This document shows, piece by piece, positions 40,274-50,344 of a stretch of 64,000 nt of DNA. The notes below the pieces were generated by a model. It had not been told where the DNA came from. It was given only the letters and a program-made list of their open reading frames with translations, and made no database searches. Position numbers and translations under genes: made by a program. This DNA is from Streptomyces sp. P3 (GTDB lineage Bacteria > Actinomycetota > Actinomycetes > Streptomycetales > Streptomycetaceae). The DNA is taken from contig JAFEKX020000001.1 of NCBI GenBank assembly GCA_016893485.2, forward strand, positions 6,775,501 through 6,839,500. Direction: 5' to 3'. Numbering within the stretch: position 1 is the stretch's first letter; every line of letters begins with the position of its first letter.

Positions 40274-40324
40274 GTGCTCTCGTTCGCCACGATTATTGGC
40301 AGCAGGCGCGCCGGTCCGCAGTGA
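40274..40324 (+). CDS. candidate cimA leader peptide (attenuator)
   Basis: A 16-codon frame from GTG 40274 reading VLSFATIIGSRRAGPQ, with two adjacent ATT isoleucine codons, rare in Streptomyces, and a stop 55 bases before a terminator with a T5 run. Isoleucine is the end product of the citramalate route. The ribosome site is poor, which lowers confidence in this start. The layout parallels the ilvBNC leader in the same window. Confidence 0.5.
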   Translation: MLSFATIIGSRRAGPQ

Positions 40325-40379
40325 CCGCCTCGTACGACCAGGTACGGGCGGCCATCGTCGTCCTCGACCCGCGCGCAGA

Positions 40380-40404
40380 CCTCTCGCACCCGCGAGGGGT
40401 TTTT
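40380..40404 (+). terminator. terminator upstream of cimA (attenuator)
   Basis: CCTCTCGC (40380-40387) pairs with GCGAGGGG (40392-40399, one G-T pair), loop ACCC, then TTTTT (40400-40404). It stands 112 bases before cimA on the coding strand. Confidence 0.75.
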
Positions 40405-40515
40405 CGCTTTTCTGGCCCACCTTCAGCCGGGAGCGCAGCGCGAGGGATCATTGGGGACGGTGGAGCCGGTCATTCCGGTACAGACCGAGATCCAGATCCT
40501 CAGGAGCCAGAGACC

Positions 40516-42120
40516 ATGACGGAACCCAGCGAACTCGACGATTCGTTCCACGTCTTCGACACGACCCTGCGTGACGGCGCGCAGCGGGAGGGCATCAACC
40601 TCACCGTCGCGGACAAGCTGGCCATCGCACGGCACCTGGACGACTTCGGCGTTGGCTTCATCGAGGGCGGCTGGCCGGGCGCCAACCCGCGGGACACCGA
40701 GTTCTTCGCCCGCGCCCAGCAGGAGATCGACTTCAAGCACGCCAAGCTCGTGGCCTTCGGCGCCACCCGGCGAGCGGGCGCGAAGGCTGCCGAGGACCCG
40801 CAGGTCAAGGCGCTCCTGGACGCCGGTACCGAGGTCATCTGCCTCGTCGCGAAGTCCCACGACCGCCATGTCGAGCTGGCCCTGCGCACCACCCTCGACG
40901 AGAACCTGGAGATGGTCCGCGACACCGTCTCCCACCTGGTCGCCCAGGGCCGCCGCGTCTTCGTCGACTGCGAGCACTTCTTCGACGGCTACCGCGCGAA
41001 CCCCGCGTACGCGAAGGCGGTCGTACGGTCCGCCGCCGAGGCCGGTGCCTCCGTCGTGATCCTCTGCGACACCAACGGCGGGATGCTCCCGGCGCAGATC
41101 CAGGCCGTCGTCGCCACGGTCCTCGCCGACACCGGGGCCCGCCTCGGCATCCACACCCAGGACGACACCGGCTGCGCCGTCGCCAACACCCTCGCCGCCG
41201 TCGACGCGGGCGCGACCCACGTCCAGTGCACGGCGAACGGCTACGGCGAGCGCGTCGGCAACGCCAACCTCTTCCCCGTCGTCGCGGCCCTGGAGCTGAA
41301 GTACGGCAAGAAGGTCCTCCCCGACGGCAAGCTCCGCGAGATGACCCGCATCTCGCACGCCATCGCCGAGGTCGTCAACCTCACCCCCTCCACCCACCAG
41401 CCCTACGTCGGCGTCTCGGCCTTCGCCCACAAGGCGGGCCTGCACGCCTCCGCGATCAAGGTCGACCCCGACCTGTACCAGCACATCGACCCCGAGCAGG
41501 TCGGCAACACCATGCGGATGCTGGTCTCCGACATGGCCGGCCGGGCGTCGATCGAGCTGAAGGGCAAAGAGCTCGGCATCGACATCAGCGGCGACCGCGA
41601 GCTGGTGGGCCGGGTAGTGGAGCGCGTGAAGGAACGCGAACTCAAGGGCTACACCTACGAAGCGGCCGACGCGAGCTTCGAGCTGCTCCTCCGCGCCGAG
41701 GCGGAAGGCAGGGCCCGCTCCTACTTCGAGGTCGAGTCCTGGCGCGCGATCGTCGAGGACCGCCCCGACGGCACCCACGCCAACGAGGCCACGGTCAAAC
41801 TCTTCGCCAAGGGCGAGCGCATCGTAGCCACCGCCGAGGGCAACGGCCCGGTCCACGCCCTCGACCGCGCCCTCCGCGTAGCCCTCGAAAAGATCTACCC
41901 CCAGCTCGCCAAACTCGAGCTCGTCGACTACAAGGTCCGCATCCTCGAGGGCAAGCACGGCACGTCCTCCACCACCCGAGTCCTCATCGCCACCTCGGAC
42001 GGCACGGCGGAATGGTCGACGGTGGGCGTAGCGGACAACGTCATCGCCGCGTCCTGGCAGGCCCTGGAGGACGCGTACACGTACGGCTTGCTGAAGGCGG
42101 GCGTAGAACCGGCCGAGTGA
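40516..42120 (+). CDS. cimA: citramalate synthase
   Basis: 534 residues, intact. Condenses pyruvate and acetyl-CoA to citramalate, giving 2-ketobutyrate for isoleucine without threonine. N-terminal HMGL-like TIM barrel: VFDTTLRDGAQREGINLTVA, FIEGGWPGANPRDTEFF; C-terminal LeuA-type allosteric domain (LELVDYKVRILEGKHGTSST). The length and the Asn-Gly-Tyr-Gly-Glu-Arg motif (CTANGYGERVGNANLFPVVA) favour the CimA branch over 2-isopropylmalate synthase. The metal-binding motif reads HTQDD (His213, Gln215), where family members have His-x-His. ATG 40516, AGGAG upstream. Confidence 0.93.
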   Translation: MTEPSELDDSFHVFDTTLRDGAQREGINLTVADKLAIARHLDDFGVGFIEGGWPGANPRDTEFFARAQQEIDFKHAKLVAFGATRRAGAKAAEDPQVKALLDAGTEVICLVAKSHDRHVELALRTTLDENLEMVRDTVSHLVAQGRRVFVDCEHFFDGYRANPAYAKAVVRSAAEAGASVVILCDTNGGMLPAQIQAVVATVLADTGARLGIHTQDDTGCAVANTLAAVDAGATHVQCTANGYGERVGNANLFPVVAALELKYGKKVLPDGKLREMTRISHAIAEVVNLTPSTHQPYVGVSAFAHKAGLHASAIKVDPDLYQHIDPEQVGNTMRMLVSDMAGRASIELKGKELGIDISGDRELVGRVVERVKERELKGYTYEAADASFELLLRAEAEGRARSYFEVESWRAIVEDRPDGTHANEATVKLFAKGERIVATAEGNGPVHALDRALRVALEKIYPQLAKLELVDYKVRILEGKHGTSSTTRVLIATSDGTAEWSTVGVADNVIAASWQALEDAYTYGLLKAGVEPAE

Positions 42121-42146
42121 CAAGCACCACCGGAAGGGCTGGACTC

Positions 42147-42270
42147 CAGCCCTTCCGGCAGTGTGTTCCTTCAGCCCTCCGGCGGTGTGTTCCTTCAGCC
42201 CCCTCCGGCGGTGGGTGTTTCTTTCAGCCCCTCCGGCGGTGTGTGTCTTTCAGCCCTCCGGCGCTTGAGG
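42147..42270 (+). repeat. intergenic tandem repeat, four to five imperfect copies
   Basis: Copies of a roughly 30-base unit containing CAGCCCCTCCGGCGGTGTGT occur one after another behind cimA. The last copy runs into CTCCGGCGCTTGAGGAGCGG, a dispersed intergenic element familiar from many Streptomyces genomes. Confidence 0.75.
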
Positions 42271-42278
42271 AGCGGGGC

Positions 42279-42295
42279 CTGGGGCGGAGCCCCAG
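42279..42295. terminator. small hairpin between convergent cimA and GH30 genes
   Basis: CTGGGGC-GGA-GCCCCAG, a perfect 7-bp stem, part of the dispersed Streptomyces intergenic element. Confidence 0.6.
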
Positions 42296-42331
42296 AGGGA
42301 TGGGACGGGTAGGGGCGGCGGGGGCGAAAAC

Positions 42332-44195
42332 CTACTGCAGATGCCACTTCTGGTTACCGGCCCCCGTGCACGTCCAGATCTGCGCCCGAGTCCCATTCGC
42401 AGACGTATTACCCGTGACATCAAGGCACTTGTTGGCCGCCGTATTCACCACATCACCGGTACCCGCGTTGTACGACCACTGCTGCGCGGCGGTCCCATTG
42501 CAGTCGTACAACTGCACCTTCGCCCCGTCCGCGGTCGAAGCCGACGTCACATCAAGGCACTTGCCCAACGCCCGCACCGTCCCGTCCGTCCCCACGGTCC
42601 ACTGCTGCGCGGTCGAGGAGTTGCAGTCGTAGAGCTGCACGGCGGTGCCGTTGGTGGTCGAACCCCGGCCACGTCAAGGCACTTGCCGGCGAGCCCGACG
42701 AACGCCCCGGTCTGGCTGCCGCCCCCGGCCTGCGTGCCCGCCCAGGTGAACGTCGCGGACGTCTTCCCCGGAAGCGAGTAAGTCGCGTGCTGACCACCCC
42801 AGTTGATGGTCACCGTCTTCGCCGCGGACGCGTCGTTGTACGCGATCAGCGCCTTCGACCCGTCCGGGTTGCGCCACGCCACGTTCGGCACGTTCGTGGA
42901 CGCGGTGGACGCGATCCGCTGGGCTCCCGGCCGGACGAACTTCGTCAACTGGCCCATCGTGTAGTACTCGACGGTGTAGTCGACGGTCCCACTCGCGCCG
43001 TCCCCGTTGTGCACGGTGATGAGCCCGGTGCAGGTCCCGCACCCACCGTTGTGCGGCCCCATGTTCTGGTCCACGGCGAGCGACCACTTGGTCACCGACT
43101 TCGCCCAGTTCCGGGTGTAGTCGATGATGTTGTTCATGTCCTCGCGCTGCTGGTTGGCGATCCAGGTGCCCCGGAGTGCTCGGTGCCGAACGCGTCGAGG
43201 TTGGGGTACTGGTTGTGCACGGTGGTCTGCTCGGAGACGTTGCCGCCGTAGCCGTGCCAGGCGATCCCGCCGAAGTTGGGGTGGTTGCGGATCGCCGCGT
43301 CGTTGACGAGGGCGGACGCGTAGGAGTCGTAGACGTCCCAGTTCCAGTCGTGCGCGAGGACCTTGGTGGTCAGTCCGGCGGACTGGAGCTGCGGCAGCAG
43401 GTTGTTCTCCAGGAAGTACTGGAGCCCGGACGCGTTCCAGCTCATCGACGGATAGCCGGAGCAGCAGGTGGGCTCGTTCTGCGGGGTCACGTACGAGACG
43501 TTGACGCCCTGGTTCTTGTACGCCTGGAGGTACTTGACGAAGTAGTTGGCGTAGGCGCTGTAGTCCTCGGACTTCAGCCAGCCCCCGTTGAGCGAGCCGC
43601 TGTCCTTCATCCACGCCGGTGCCGTCCATGGCGAGGCCATGACAGTCAGAGCGGGGTTGAGGCTCACGGCCTGCTTGGTGAGCGGCACGACATCGGCCAG
43701 GTCGTGCGCGATCGAGAAGGAGGTGAGGTTCGGATCGGTCTGCCCGGCCGGCACGTCGTCGTACGAGTAGCCGTACCGCGCGAGGTCGGACGCGCCCATC
43801 GGGTTGCGCAGGAACGAGAGACCGATCCCGTCGGTCGGCGAGAACAGCTTGGTCATGGTCGCGTTGCGGGTCGCCGTCGACAGTGCGCCGCTGCTGTTCA
43901 TCAGCCAGGCGGCCGTGTCGGTGAAGGACGCGCCGCCGCCGGTGAAGGTCTGGTAGCGGGTGTTCTCGTCGACGGTGATGTTCTCGCCGCTGCCGCCCGT
44001 CCCGGAGGAGAAGGCGAACGGCGTCTGGGCCTGCAGGCCGCGCGTGACATGGCGTCCGGCGGCGTCGTCGGTGGTGGTGAGCCAGGCGGTGACCTGTTCA
44101 CCGGCCGCGTGTGGGGGGTACGGCCGCGGTGAAGCCGGCCACGGAGAGCAGTCCGGCGAGGAGCAGCCGGGCCGTGCGGGGGTTCTCCTGGACAT
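42332..44195 (-). CDS. secreted GH30 glycoside hydrolase with ricin-type lectin (CBM13) domain
   Basis: About 620 residues. A signal peptide is restored only if two compensating frame changes near 44170 and 44110 are accepted (LLLAGLLSVAGFTAAV). The catalytic barrel has YQTFTGGGASFTDTAAWLMN, SPWTAPAWMKDSG, the acid/base Glu in YVTPQNEPTCC and the probable nucleophile in FGTEHSGAPG. A beta-sandwich follows, then a beta-trefoil with three QxW repeats (AQQWTV, AQQWSY, NQKWHL). Frame changes also lie near 43175 and 42665. Members act on beta-1,6-glucan, glucosylceramide or xylan; the substrate here is unproven. It is divergent from a GH3 enzyme. Confidence 0.88.
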
Positions 44196-44241
44196 GGTTG
44201 CTTTAGCCCTTCCTGACGAGACGTCTTGACGGGTCTGCGGG

Positions 44242-44259
44242 CCGTTAGTTAACTCACGG
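44242..44259. promoter_or_regulatory. 18-bp palindromic operator between GH30 and GH3
   Basis: CCGTTAGTTAACTCACGG is a palindrome except for one mismatched pair, 46 bases before the GH30 start and 69 bases before GH3. Confidence 0.6.
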
Positions 44260-44328
44260 CGTGATCTAAGTCATGAGTGAACTGTGCGAACCAGAGTGAA
44301 CCAGAGCCCCTGAGCCGAGGGAAGGTCC

Positions 44329-47300
44329 ATGCCAAGAACCGCCCTGCTCGTTTCCACCGCCCTGTGCGCCGCGCTGCTGTCACCGGCCGCCGTCTCGCAG
44401 GCGGCAGCCGCCGCCGATCCAGCCCCCACGCCCGTCGACCGCTTCGAGGGCGAGGTGCCCTTCGCGAGCCAGCCCGCCGAGGGCATCTTCACCTGGGGCG
44501 GTGACACCGACGACCCGCCCCAGCTCGCCCTGACCGCGAGACCCGACGCCCCCGAGGGCGCGAAGGTCCTTTCCGGGACGTACGACATCAGCGGCTACGG
44601 CGGCTTCACCCACGACTACGCCGCGACCGAACCCGGCCACGACTGGTCCACGCACCAGGGCATCCGCTTCTGGTGGGACGGCCAGAACACCGGCAAGGCC
44701 ACCAACTTCGAGATCAAGGACGGCGGCGCGAACGGCGAGGCCTCCGAGCTGTGGACGACGTCCTTCACGGACGACTTCACCGGCTGGAAGCAGATCGAGA
44801 TCCCGTTCACGAACTTCGTCTACCGCACGGACTACCAGCCCGTCGGCGGCATCGACCACGTCCTCGGCCTCACCCAGATGTGGGGCTACGCCGTCACCCT
44901 CCCCGTCGGCATCCACGGTCAGTTCGCCATGGACGACGTCGAGTTGTACGGCAAGGCCGACCAGTCCCTGCGCGCCTCCGTCACCACCGACTCGGCCGTC
45001 TACCCGGTCAAGGAGGGCGGCACGGCCGCGGTCAAGGTCACCGTCTCCACCACCGGTGCCGTCCCGCTGGACGACCCGGTGACCGTCGCCTACACCTCCG
45101 ACGGCGGCACCGCGACCTCCGGCAAGGACTACACCCCGGTCTCCGGCACCCTCACCTTCCCGGCGGGTACCGCGTCCGGTGCCACCCAGACTGTCAAGGT
45201 CCACACGCTGAAGGACAAGTCGGCCGAGAACGCCGAGACGATCCCGCTGAAGCTCACGGTCACCGGCGCCAAGGCCCCGACCGAGAACCCGCAGGTCGTC
45301 GTCGACGCGCACGGACTGCCGTACCTGGACAGCAAGTTGCCCATCAAGAAGCGCGTCGCCGACCTCGTCAAGCGCATGTCGCTGGAGGAGAAGGCCGGGC
45401 AGATGACCCAGGCCGAGCGTGGCGCGATGAGCACGCCGGGCGACATCGCCTCCTACGACCTCGGCTCGCTGCTCTCCGGCGGCGGCTCCACCCCGACGCC
45501 CAACACGGCAGCGGCCTGGGCGAAGATGATCGACTCGTTCCAACTCCGGGCGCAGGCGACCCGGTTCCAGATCCCGCTGATCTACGGCGTCGACGCGGTG
45601 CACGGCCACAACAACCTGGCCGGCGCCACGATCATGCCGCACAACATCGGCATCGGCGCCACCCGCGACCCCCAACTCGCCGAGAAGACCGGCGATGTGA
45701 CGGCCAGTGAGGTCCGCGCGACCGGCGTCCCGTGGGACTTCGCCCCCTGCCTCTGCGTCACCCGTGACGAACGCTGGGGTCGCTCCTACGAGTCCTTCGG
45801 CGAGGACCCGGCGCTCGTCGAGTCCATGGAGACGGTGATCCAGGGTCTCCAAGGCGCCGCGAACGGCAAGCAGTTGAAGGACGACGACAAGGTCCTCGCC
45901 ACCGCCAAGCACTTCGTCGGCGACGGCGGCACCGCGTACGGCTCGTCCACCACGGGCACGTACACGATCGACCAGGGCGTCACCACGGTCACCCGGCAGC
46001 AGCTGGAAGCCATCCACCTCGCCCCGTACCAGACGGCGGTCGACCGGGGCATCGGCACGGTCATGCCGTCCTACTCCTCGCTCGACATCGTCGGCGACGG
46101 ACTCAGACCGGTGAAGATGCACGCCCGCGCCGACATGATCAACGGCGTCCTCAAGAAGCGCATGGGCTTCGACGGCTTCGTCATCAGCGACTGGAACGCC
46201 ATCGACCAACTCCCCGGCGACTACGCCGCGCACGTCGACACGGCGGTCAACGCGGGCGTCGACATGATGATGGTCCCGTACACCTACAAGGACTTCACCT
46301 CGACGCTCATCGCCGAGGTGAAGGCGGGTCGCGTCACCGAGAAGCGGATCGACGACGCCGTGTCGCGCATCCTCACCCAGAAGTTCAAGCTCGGCCTCTT
46401 CGAGAAGCCGTACGCCGACACGAGCAACGCCTCGAAGATCGGCTCGACCTCGCACCGGGCCGTGGCCCGGCAGGCGGCGGCCGAGTCGCAGGTGCTGCTG
46501 AAGAACGCGGGCAACGTGCTCCCGCTGAAGAAGTCGCAGAAGGTCTACGTCGCCGGTTCCAACGCCGACGACCTCGGCAACCAGACCGGCGGCTGGACCA
46601 TCACCTGGCAGGGCGCGTCCGGCACCAACACCACCGGCACGACGATCCTCCAGGGGATGAAGAACGCCGGCGGGAACGTCACGTACCCAAGGACGCGTCC
46701 GCCTCGACCAGCGGTTACGACGTCGGTGTGGTCGTCGTCGGCGAGACCCCGTACGCCGAGGGGATCGGCGACGTCGGCAACGGCAACGACCTGACCCTCA
46801 CCCCGGCCGACCAGGCAGCCGTGGACAAGGTGTGCGCGGCGATGAAGTGCGCGGTGCTGATCGTCTCCGGGCGCCCGCAGCTGATCGGGGACCGACTCCC
46901 CAAGATCGACGCCCTGGTGGCCTCCTGGCTGCCCGGCACCGAGGGCGACGGAGTGGCCGACGTGCTCTACGGCAAGCGCTCCTTCACCGGTCAACTCCCG
47001 GTCACCTGGCCGAAGTCGGAGGCCCAGCTGCCGATCAACGTCGGTGACACGTCGTACGATCCGCAGTTCCCCTACGGCTGGGGCCTGACGACGCTGACGA
47101 AGGCGCCGACGGGTGGCACGGCCGCCCTCAGGGTGCTGGAGGCCGCGGCGGCGCATACCAGGTCGGCGGCGACCGGCAGGGCGCTCGTCACCAAGGCGCG
47201 GCTGCTCGTGCAGGCGAAGGTGGGGCAGAACGTGACGGCGGCGGTGTCGAAGCCGTTCGCCGACGCGGACCATCTGCTGCTGACGGGTAGGTACGCGGCG

Positions 47301-47339
47301 GCTGTCAAGAAGCTGGAGGAGGCGTACAAGGCGGCGTAG
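44329..47339 (+). CDS. secreted multidomain GH3 beta-glucosidase
   Basis: About 1003 residues from ATG 44329 with a Sec signal peptide (ALLVSTALCAALLSPAAVSQ). Residues about 35-210 are a carbohydrate-binding CIA30-like domain (GIRFWWDGQNTGKATNFEIK), 215-320 a Calx-beta-type repeat (YTSDGGTATSGKDYTPVSGT), then the GH3 barrel with YGVDAVHGHNNLAGATIMPH, TAKHFVGDGGT and nucleophile Asp621 in GFVISDWNAID. The C-terminal alpha/beta domain includes VVVVGETPYAEGIGD and FPYGWGLTTL. One frame change near 46688. It probably finishes glucan breakdown begun by the divergent GH30 enzyme. Confidence 0.92.
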
Positions 47340-47361
47340 GCCTCGGCCCGTTCGCCGGATT

Positions 47362-47396
47362 CGCACCCCTGTGGCCTCAACGGCACGGGGGGTGCG
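47362..47396. terminator. hairpin between convergent GH3 and histidine kinase genes
   Basis: CGCACCCC (47362-47369) pairs with GGGGTGCG (47389-47396), with more pairing inside; GTCTT follows. Confidence 0.65.
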
Positions 47397-47412
47397 GTCT
47401 TGACGGGGAGTT

Positions 47413-48488
47413 TCACCGTGATGCGGAGGCCCCCTCGGGGCGTGGCGTGAGGGTGAGGGTGCCGCCGTGGGCGCCGGTGATGGTCTTGACGATGGCCAGG
47501 CCGAGGCCGACTCCCGCGTGGTCGGTGTGGAGGCGTTCGGTGCCGCGCTGGAAGGGCTCGGTGAGGGTCGAGACCTGGTGGCGGGTGAGGATGTCGCCGG
47601 TGTTCTCGACCGTGAGGACGGCGGATCCGGGGCCGACGGTGGTGGTCACCCAGACCATTCCCTGGTCGGGGAGGTTGTGGACGATCGCGTTCTGCACGAG
47701 GTTCGTGGTCAGTTGGAGAAGGAGGGGCTGGGAGCCGCGGGTGGGGGTGATGTCGCCCCCGTCTCGATGGTGACGCCGTGCTTCTCCGCGAGGGGGAGGA
47801 GCGTCTCGGCGGCTTCCTCCGCGACCAGGGACAGGTCGACGGGTTCGCGGGTGAAGGACCACTGGTGGGCGCGGCTGAGCAGGAGCAGGGCCTCGGTGGC
47901 CTCGATCGCCCGGGTGTTCACGGTGTGGAGGCGCTGGATGATCAGGCCGGTGTCCTGGTCCGGGTCGGCGCGGGCCAGGTCGAGCAGGGTCTTCGAGATC
48001 GCGAGCGGGGTCCGCAGTTCGTGGGAGGCGTTGGCCGCGAAGCGCTGCTGTTCGGAGACGTGGGCTTCGAGCCGGGCGAGCATCGTGTCGAAGGCGTCGG
48101 CGAGTTCGCGGAACTCGTCCTTGGGGCCCGGCAGTTGGATGCGGTGGGAGAGCGAGCCGTCCGTGGCCAGCCGGGTGGCCTCCGTGATGCGGGTCAGCGG
48201 GGCGAGCATGCGGCCGGCGAGGATCCACCCGCCCACGAGCCCGAACACCAGCAGGAACGCGAGGACGGCGGCCGCTCGCGGCGCGAAGACCTCCAGGAGG
48301 GCGGAGCGGATGGGGAAGACCCCGTCCGTGGGCCGGTCGTCGGGGTTGATGAGCATCGCGCGGTTGGGGACGTAGCGGAGGAGGAACACCCACACCGCTG
48401 TGAGCAGCAGGGCACCCGCCACCATGAGGAACCCGGCGTAGCTGAGGGTGAGTTTGAGACGGACACTCATCCCGGGCGCCCTATCCAT
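47413..48488 (-). CDS. sensor histidine kinase (EnvZ/OmpR-type)
   Basis: About 360 residues from ATG 48488, overlapping the stop of the response regulator. Two membrane helices (LTLSYAGFLMVAGALLLTAV and AAAVLAFLLVFGLVGGWILA) flank a short outside loop; then HAMP, the H-box AANASHELRTPLAISKTLLD, N-box LVQNAIVHNL and G-box HAGVGLGLAIVKTITGAHGG. Frame changes lie near 47755 and 47430; the second makes the true stop uncertain. Forms a two-component pair with the upstream gene; the signal is unknown. Confidence 0.9.
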
Positions 48489-49194
48489 GGCCGTCTGCGT
48501 CATCCACGGTCTTCTCCCTCGCGTCCGGCCCGGGCCGCGCGTCGATGCGGTAGCCGACGCCGGGCACCGTGGCGATGATCCAGGGTTCGCCGAGCCGCTT
48601 GCGCAGCGCCGAGACGGTGATGCGTACGGCGTTGGTGAACGGGTCCGCGTTCTCGTCCCAGGCCCGCTCCAGGAGTTCCTCGGCGCTGACGACCCCGCCC
48701 TCGGCGACGACCAGGACGTCCAGCACCGCGAACTGCTTCCGGGTCAGGGCGACATAGCGGCCGTCCCGGTAGACCTCCCTGCGGAACGGGTCGACGCGCA
48801 GCCCCGCCAACTCCCGTACGGGCGGCCGGTTATGGGCGCGTCTGCGGTCCAACGCCCGCAGCCGGAGCGCGAGTTCCTGGAGTTCGAAGGGTTTCGTGAG
48901 GTAGTCGTCGGCGCCGAGTCCGAACCCGCTCGTCTTGTCGTCGAGCCGGTCGGCGGCGGTGAGCATGAGGATCGGCATCCCGCTGCCGGACGCGACGATA
49001 CGGCGGGCGACCTCGTCGCCGGAGGGGTCGGGGATGTCGCGGTCGAGGACGGCGATGTCGTAACTGTTGACGCTCAGCAGCTCCAGCGCGGTGTTCCCGT
49101 CACCGGCGATGTCGGCCGCGATCGCCGCCAGGCGCAGGCCGTCGCGGATGGCTTCGGCCAGGTAGGGCTCGTCCTCGACGATCAGCACACGCAT
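48481..49194 (-). CDS. OmpR/PhoB-type response regulator
   Basis: 237 residues, intact. Receiver domain: MRVLIVEDEPYLAEAIRDGL, phosphorylation region YDIAVLDRDIPDPSGDEVAR, and LGADDYLTKPFELQELALRL. Winged-helix domain: RYVALTRKQFAVLDVLVVAE, AVRITVSALRKRLGEPWII and VPGVGYRIDA. ATG 49194 gives the usual start; upstream in-frame codons would add an unlikely extension. Its stop overlaps the kinase start. Confidence 0.93.
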   Translation of the reverse strand: MRVLIVEDEPYLAEAIRDGLRLAAIAADIAGDGNTALELLSVNSYDIAVLDRDIPDPSGDEVARRIVASGSGMPILMLTAADRLDDKTSGFGLGADDYLTKPFELQELALRLRALDRRRAHNRPPVRELAGLRVDPFRREVYRDGRYVALTRKQFAVLDVLVVAEGGVVSAEELLERAWDENADPFTNAVRITVSALRKRLGEPWIIATVPGVGYRIDARPGPDAREKTVDDADGHG

Positions 49195-49281
49195 GGGTCC
49201 GATGGTAGGAGTGGGCACATATCGTCCGCGTATCGAAAACTCCATACGGGCCGGCAACACCGGGCCGCCTTGAGTGACGGG

Positions 49282-50279
49282 GTGAAGATCCCCGGATTCC
49301 GCTCGAACCCTGGAAACGCCGTCCGGAGCTCACGGCGCTGGCCCTGCTGCTCGGCCTGCTGATGATGCTGCACGCCCGGATCCCGGACATCGCGGGCATC
49401 GGCAGCCTGCTGGAGAACCTCCTGCCGTGGTTCGGCATCTACGTGCCGGTGCTGCTGGCCGGGGCGCTGTGGCGCCGGTCCCCCTCCGCCGTGGTCGCGC
49501 TGGTGCTGCCGGTCACGGTGTGGCTGAGCCTCTTCGGCGGTCTGCTCACCGACAGGTCCCACCCCGGCGGCGACCTCACCGTCGTCAGCCACAACGTCGA
49601 CGCGAGCAACTCCGACCCGTCCGGCACCGCCCGCCAACTGGCCGCCTCCGGCGCGGACTTGCTGGCGTTGGAGGAGCTGACGGACCAAGCCGCGGCCACG
49701 TACGAGAAGGGACTGGCGAAGGCGTACCCGTACCACGCGGTGCGCGGCACGGTCGGCCTGTGGAGCAAGCTGCCGCTGTCGGACACGCGGCCCGTCAACG
49801 TGGTACGAGGCGATGCCGGACCACTGGCGAAGACCAAGCCGCCCGCGTCGGCGGAGGAGACGGCGGCCGAGGTCCGGGCGCTGCGCACGACGGTGACCAC
49901 GGCGCACGGGCCGCTGGCGGTGTACGTGGCGCACCTGGGGTCGGTGCGGCTGATGCCCAGCCGCGGATTCTGGACGGACTCCCGCGACTTCGGCGCGGAC
50001 GCGCTCGCGAAGGCGATAGCCGCCGAACCGAACAAGCGGCTGATGCTGCTCGGCGACCTCAACGGCACCACGGACGACCGCGCGCTGCACGGCCACACCT
50101 CGCGCCTGACCTCGGCCCAGCAGACGGCCGGCAACGGCTTCGGCCTTACCTGGCCTGCGGCTTTCCCGATCGCGCGCATCGACCAGATTCTGGTACGAGG
50201 CGTACGACCGCGGAGTGCGTGGGTGCTGCCCGAGACGGGGAGCGATCACCTGCCGGTGGCGGCGCGGGTCAGCTGGTGA
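49282..50279 (+). CDS. membrane endonuclease/exonuclease/phosphatase family protein
   Basis: About 333 residues. Start GTG 49282 in one frame and a frame change near 49305 give MKIPGFRS then ELTALALLLGLLMMLH. Three hydrophobic segments are followed by an outward EEP domain: DLTVVSHNVDASN, LLALEEL, VYVAHLGSVR, LMLLGDLNGT and GSDHLPVAARV, the metal and catalytic positions of DNase I-like enzymes. Related Streptomyces proteins are annotated as membrane or secreted EEP proteins; whether it cleaves DNA or a phospho-lipid is unknown. Confidence 0.82.
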
Positions 50280-50344
50280 GCGGACGCCGGTGAGCGGACG
50301 CAGGTGGACCGACCAAAGAGACCGGCTTCCGGTAGCGTCGAATC

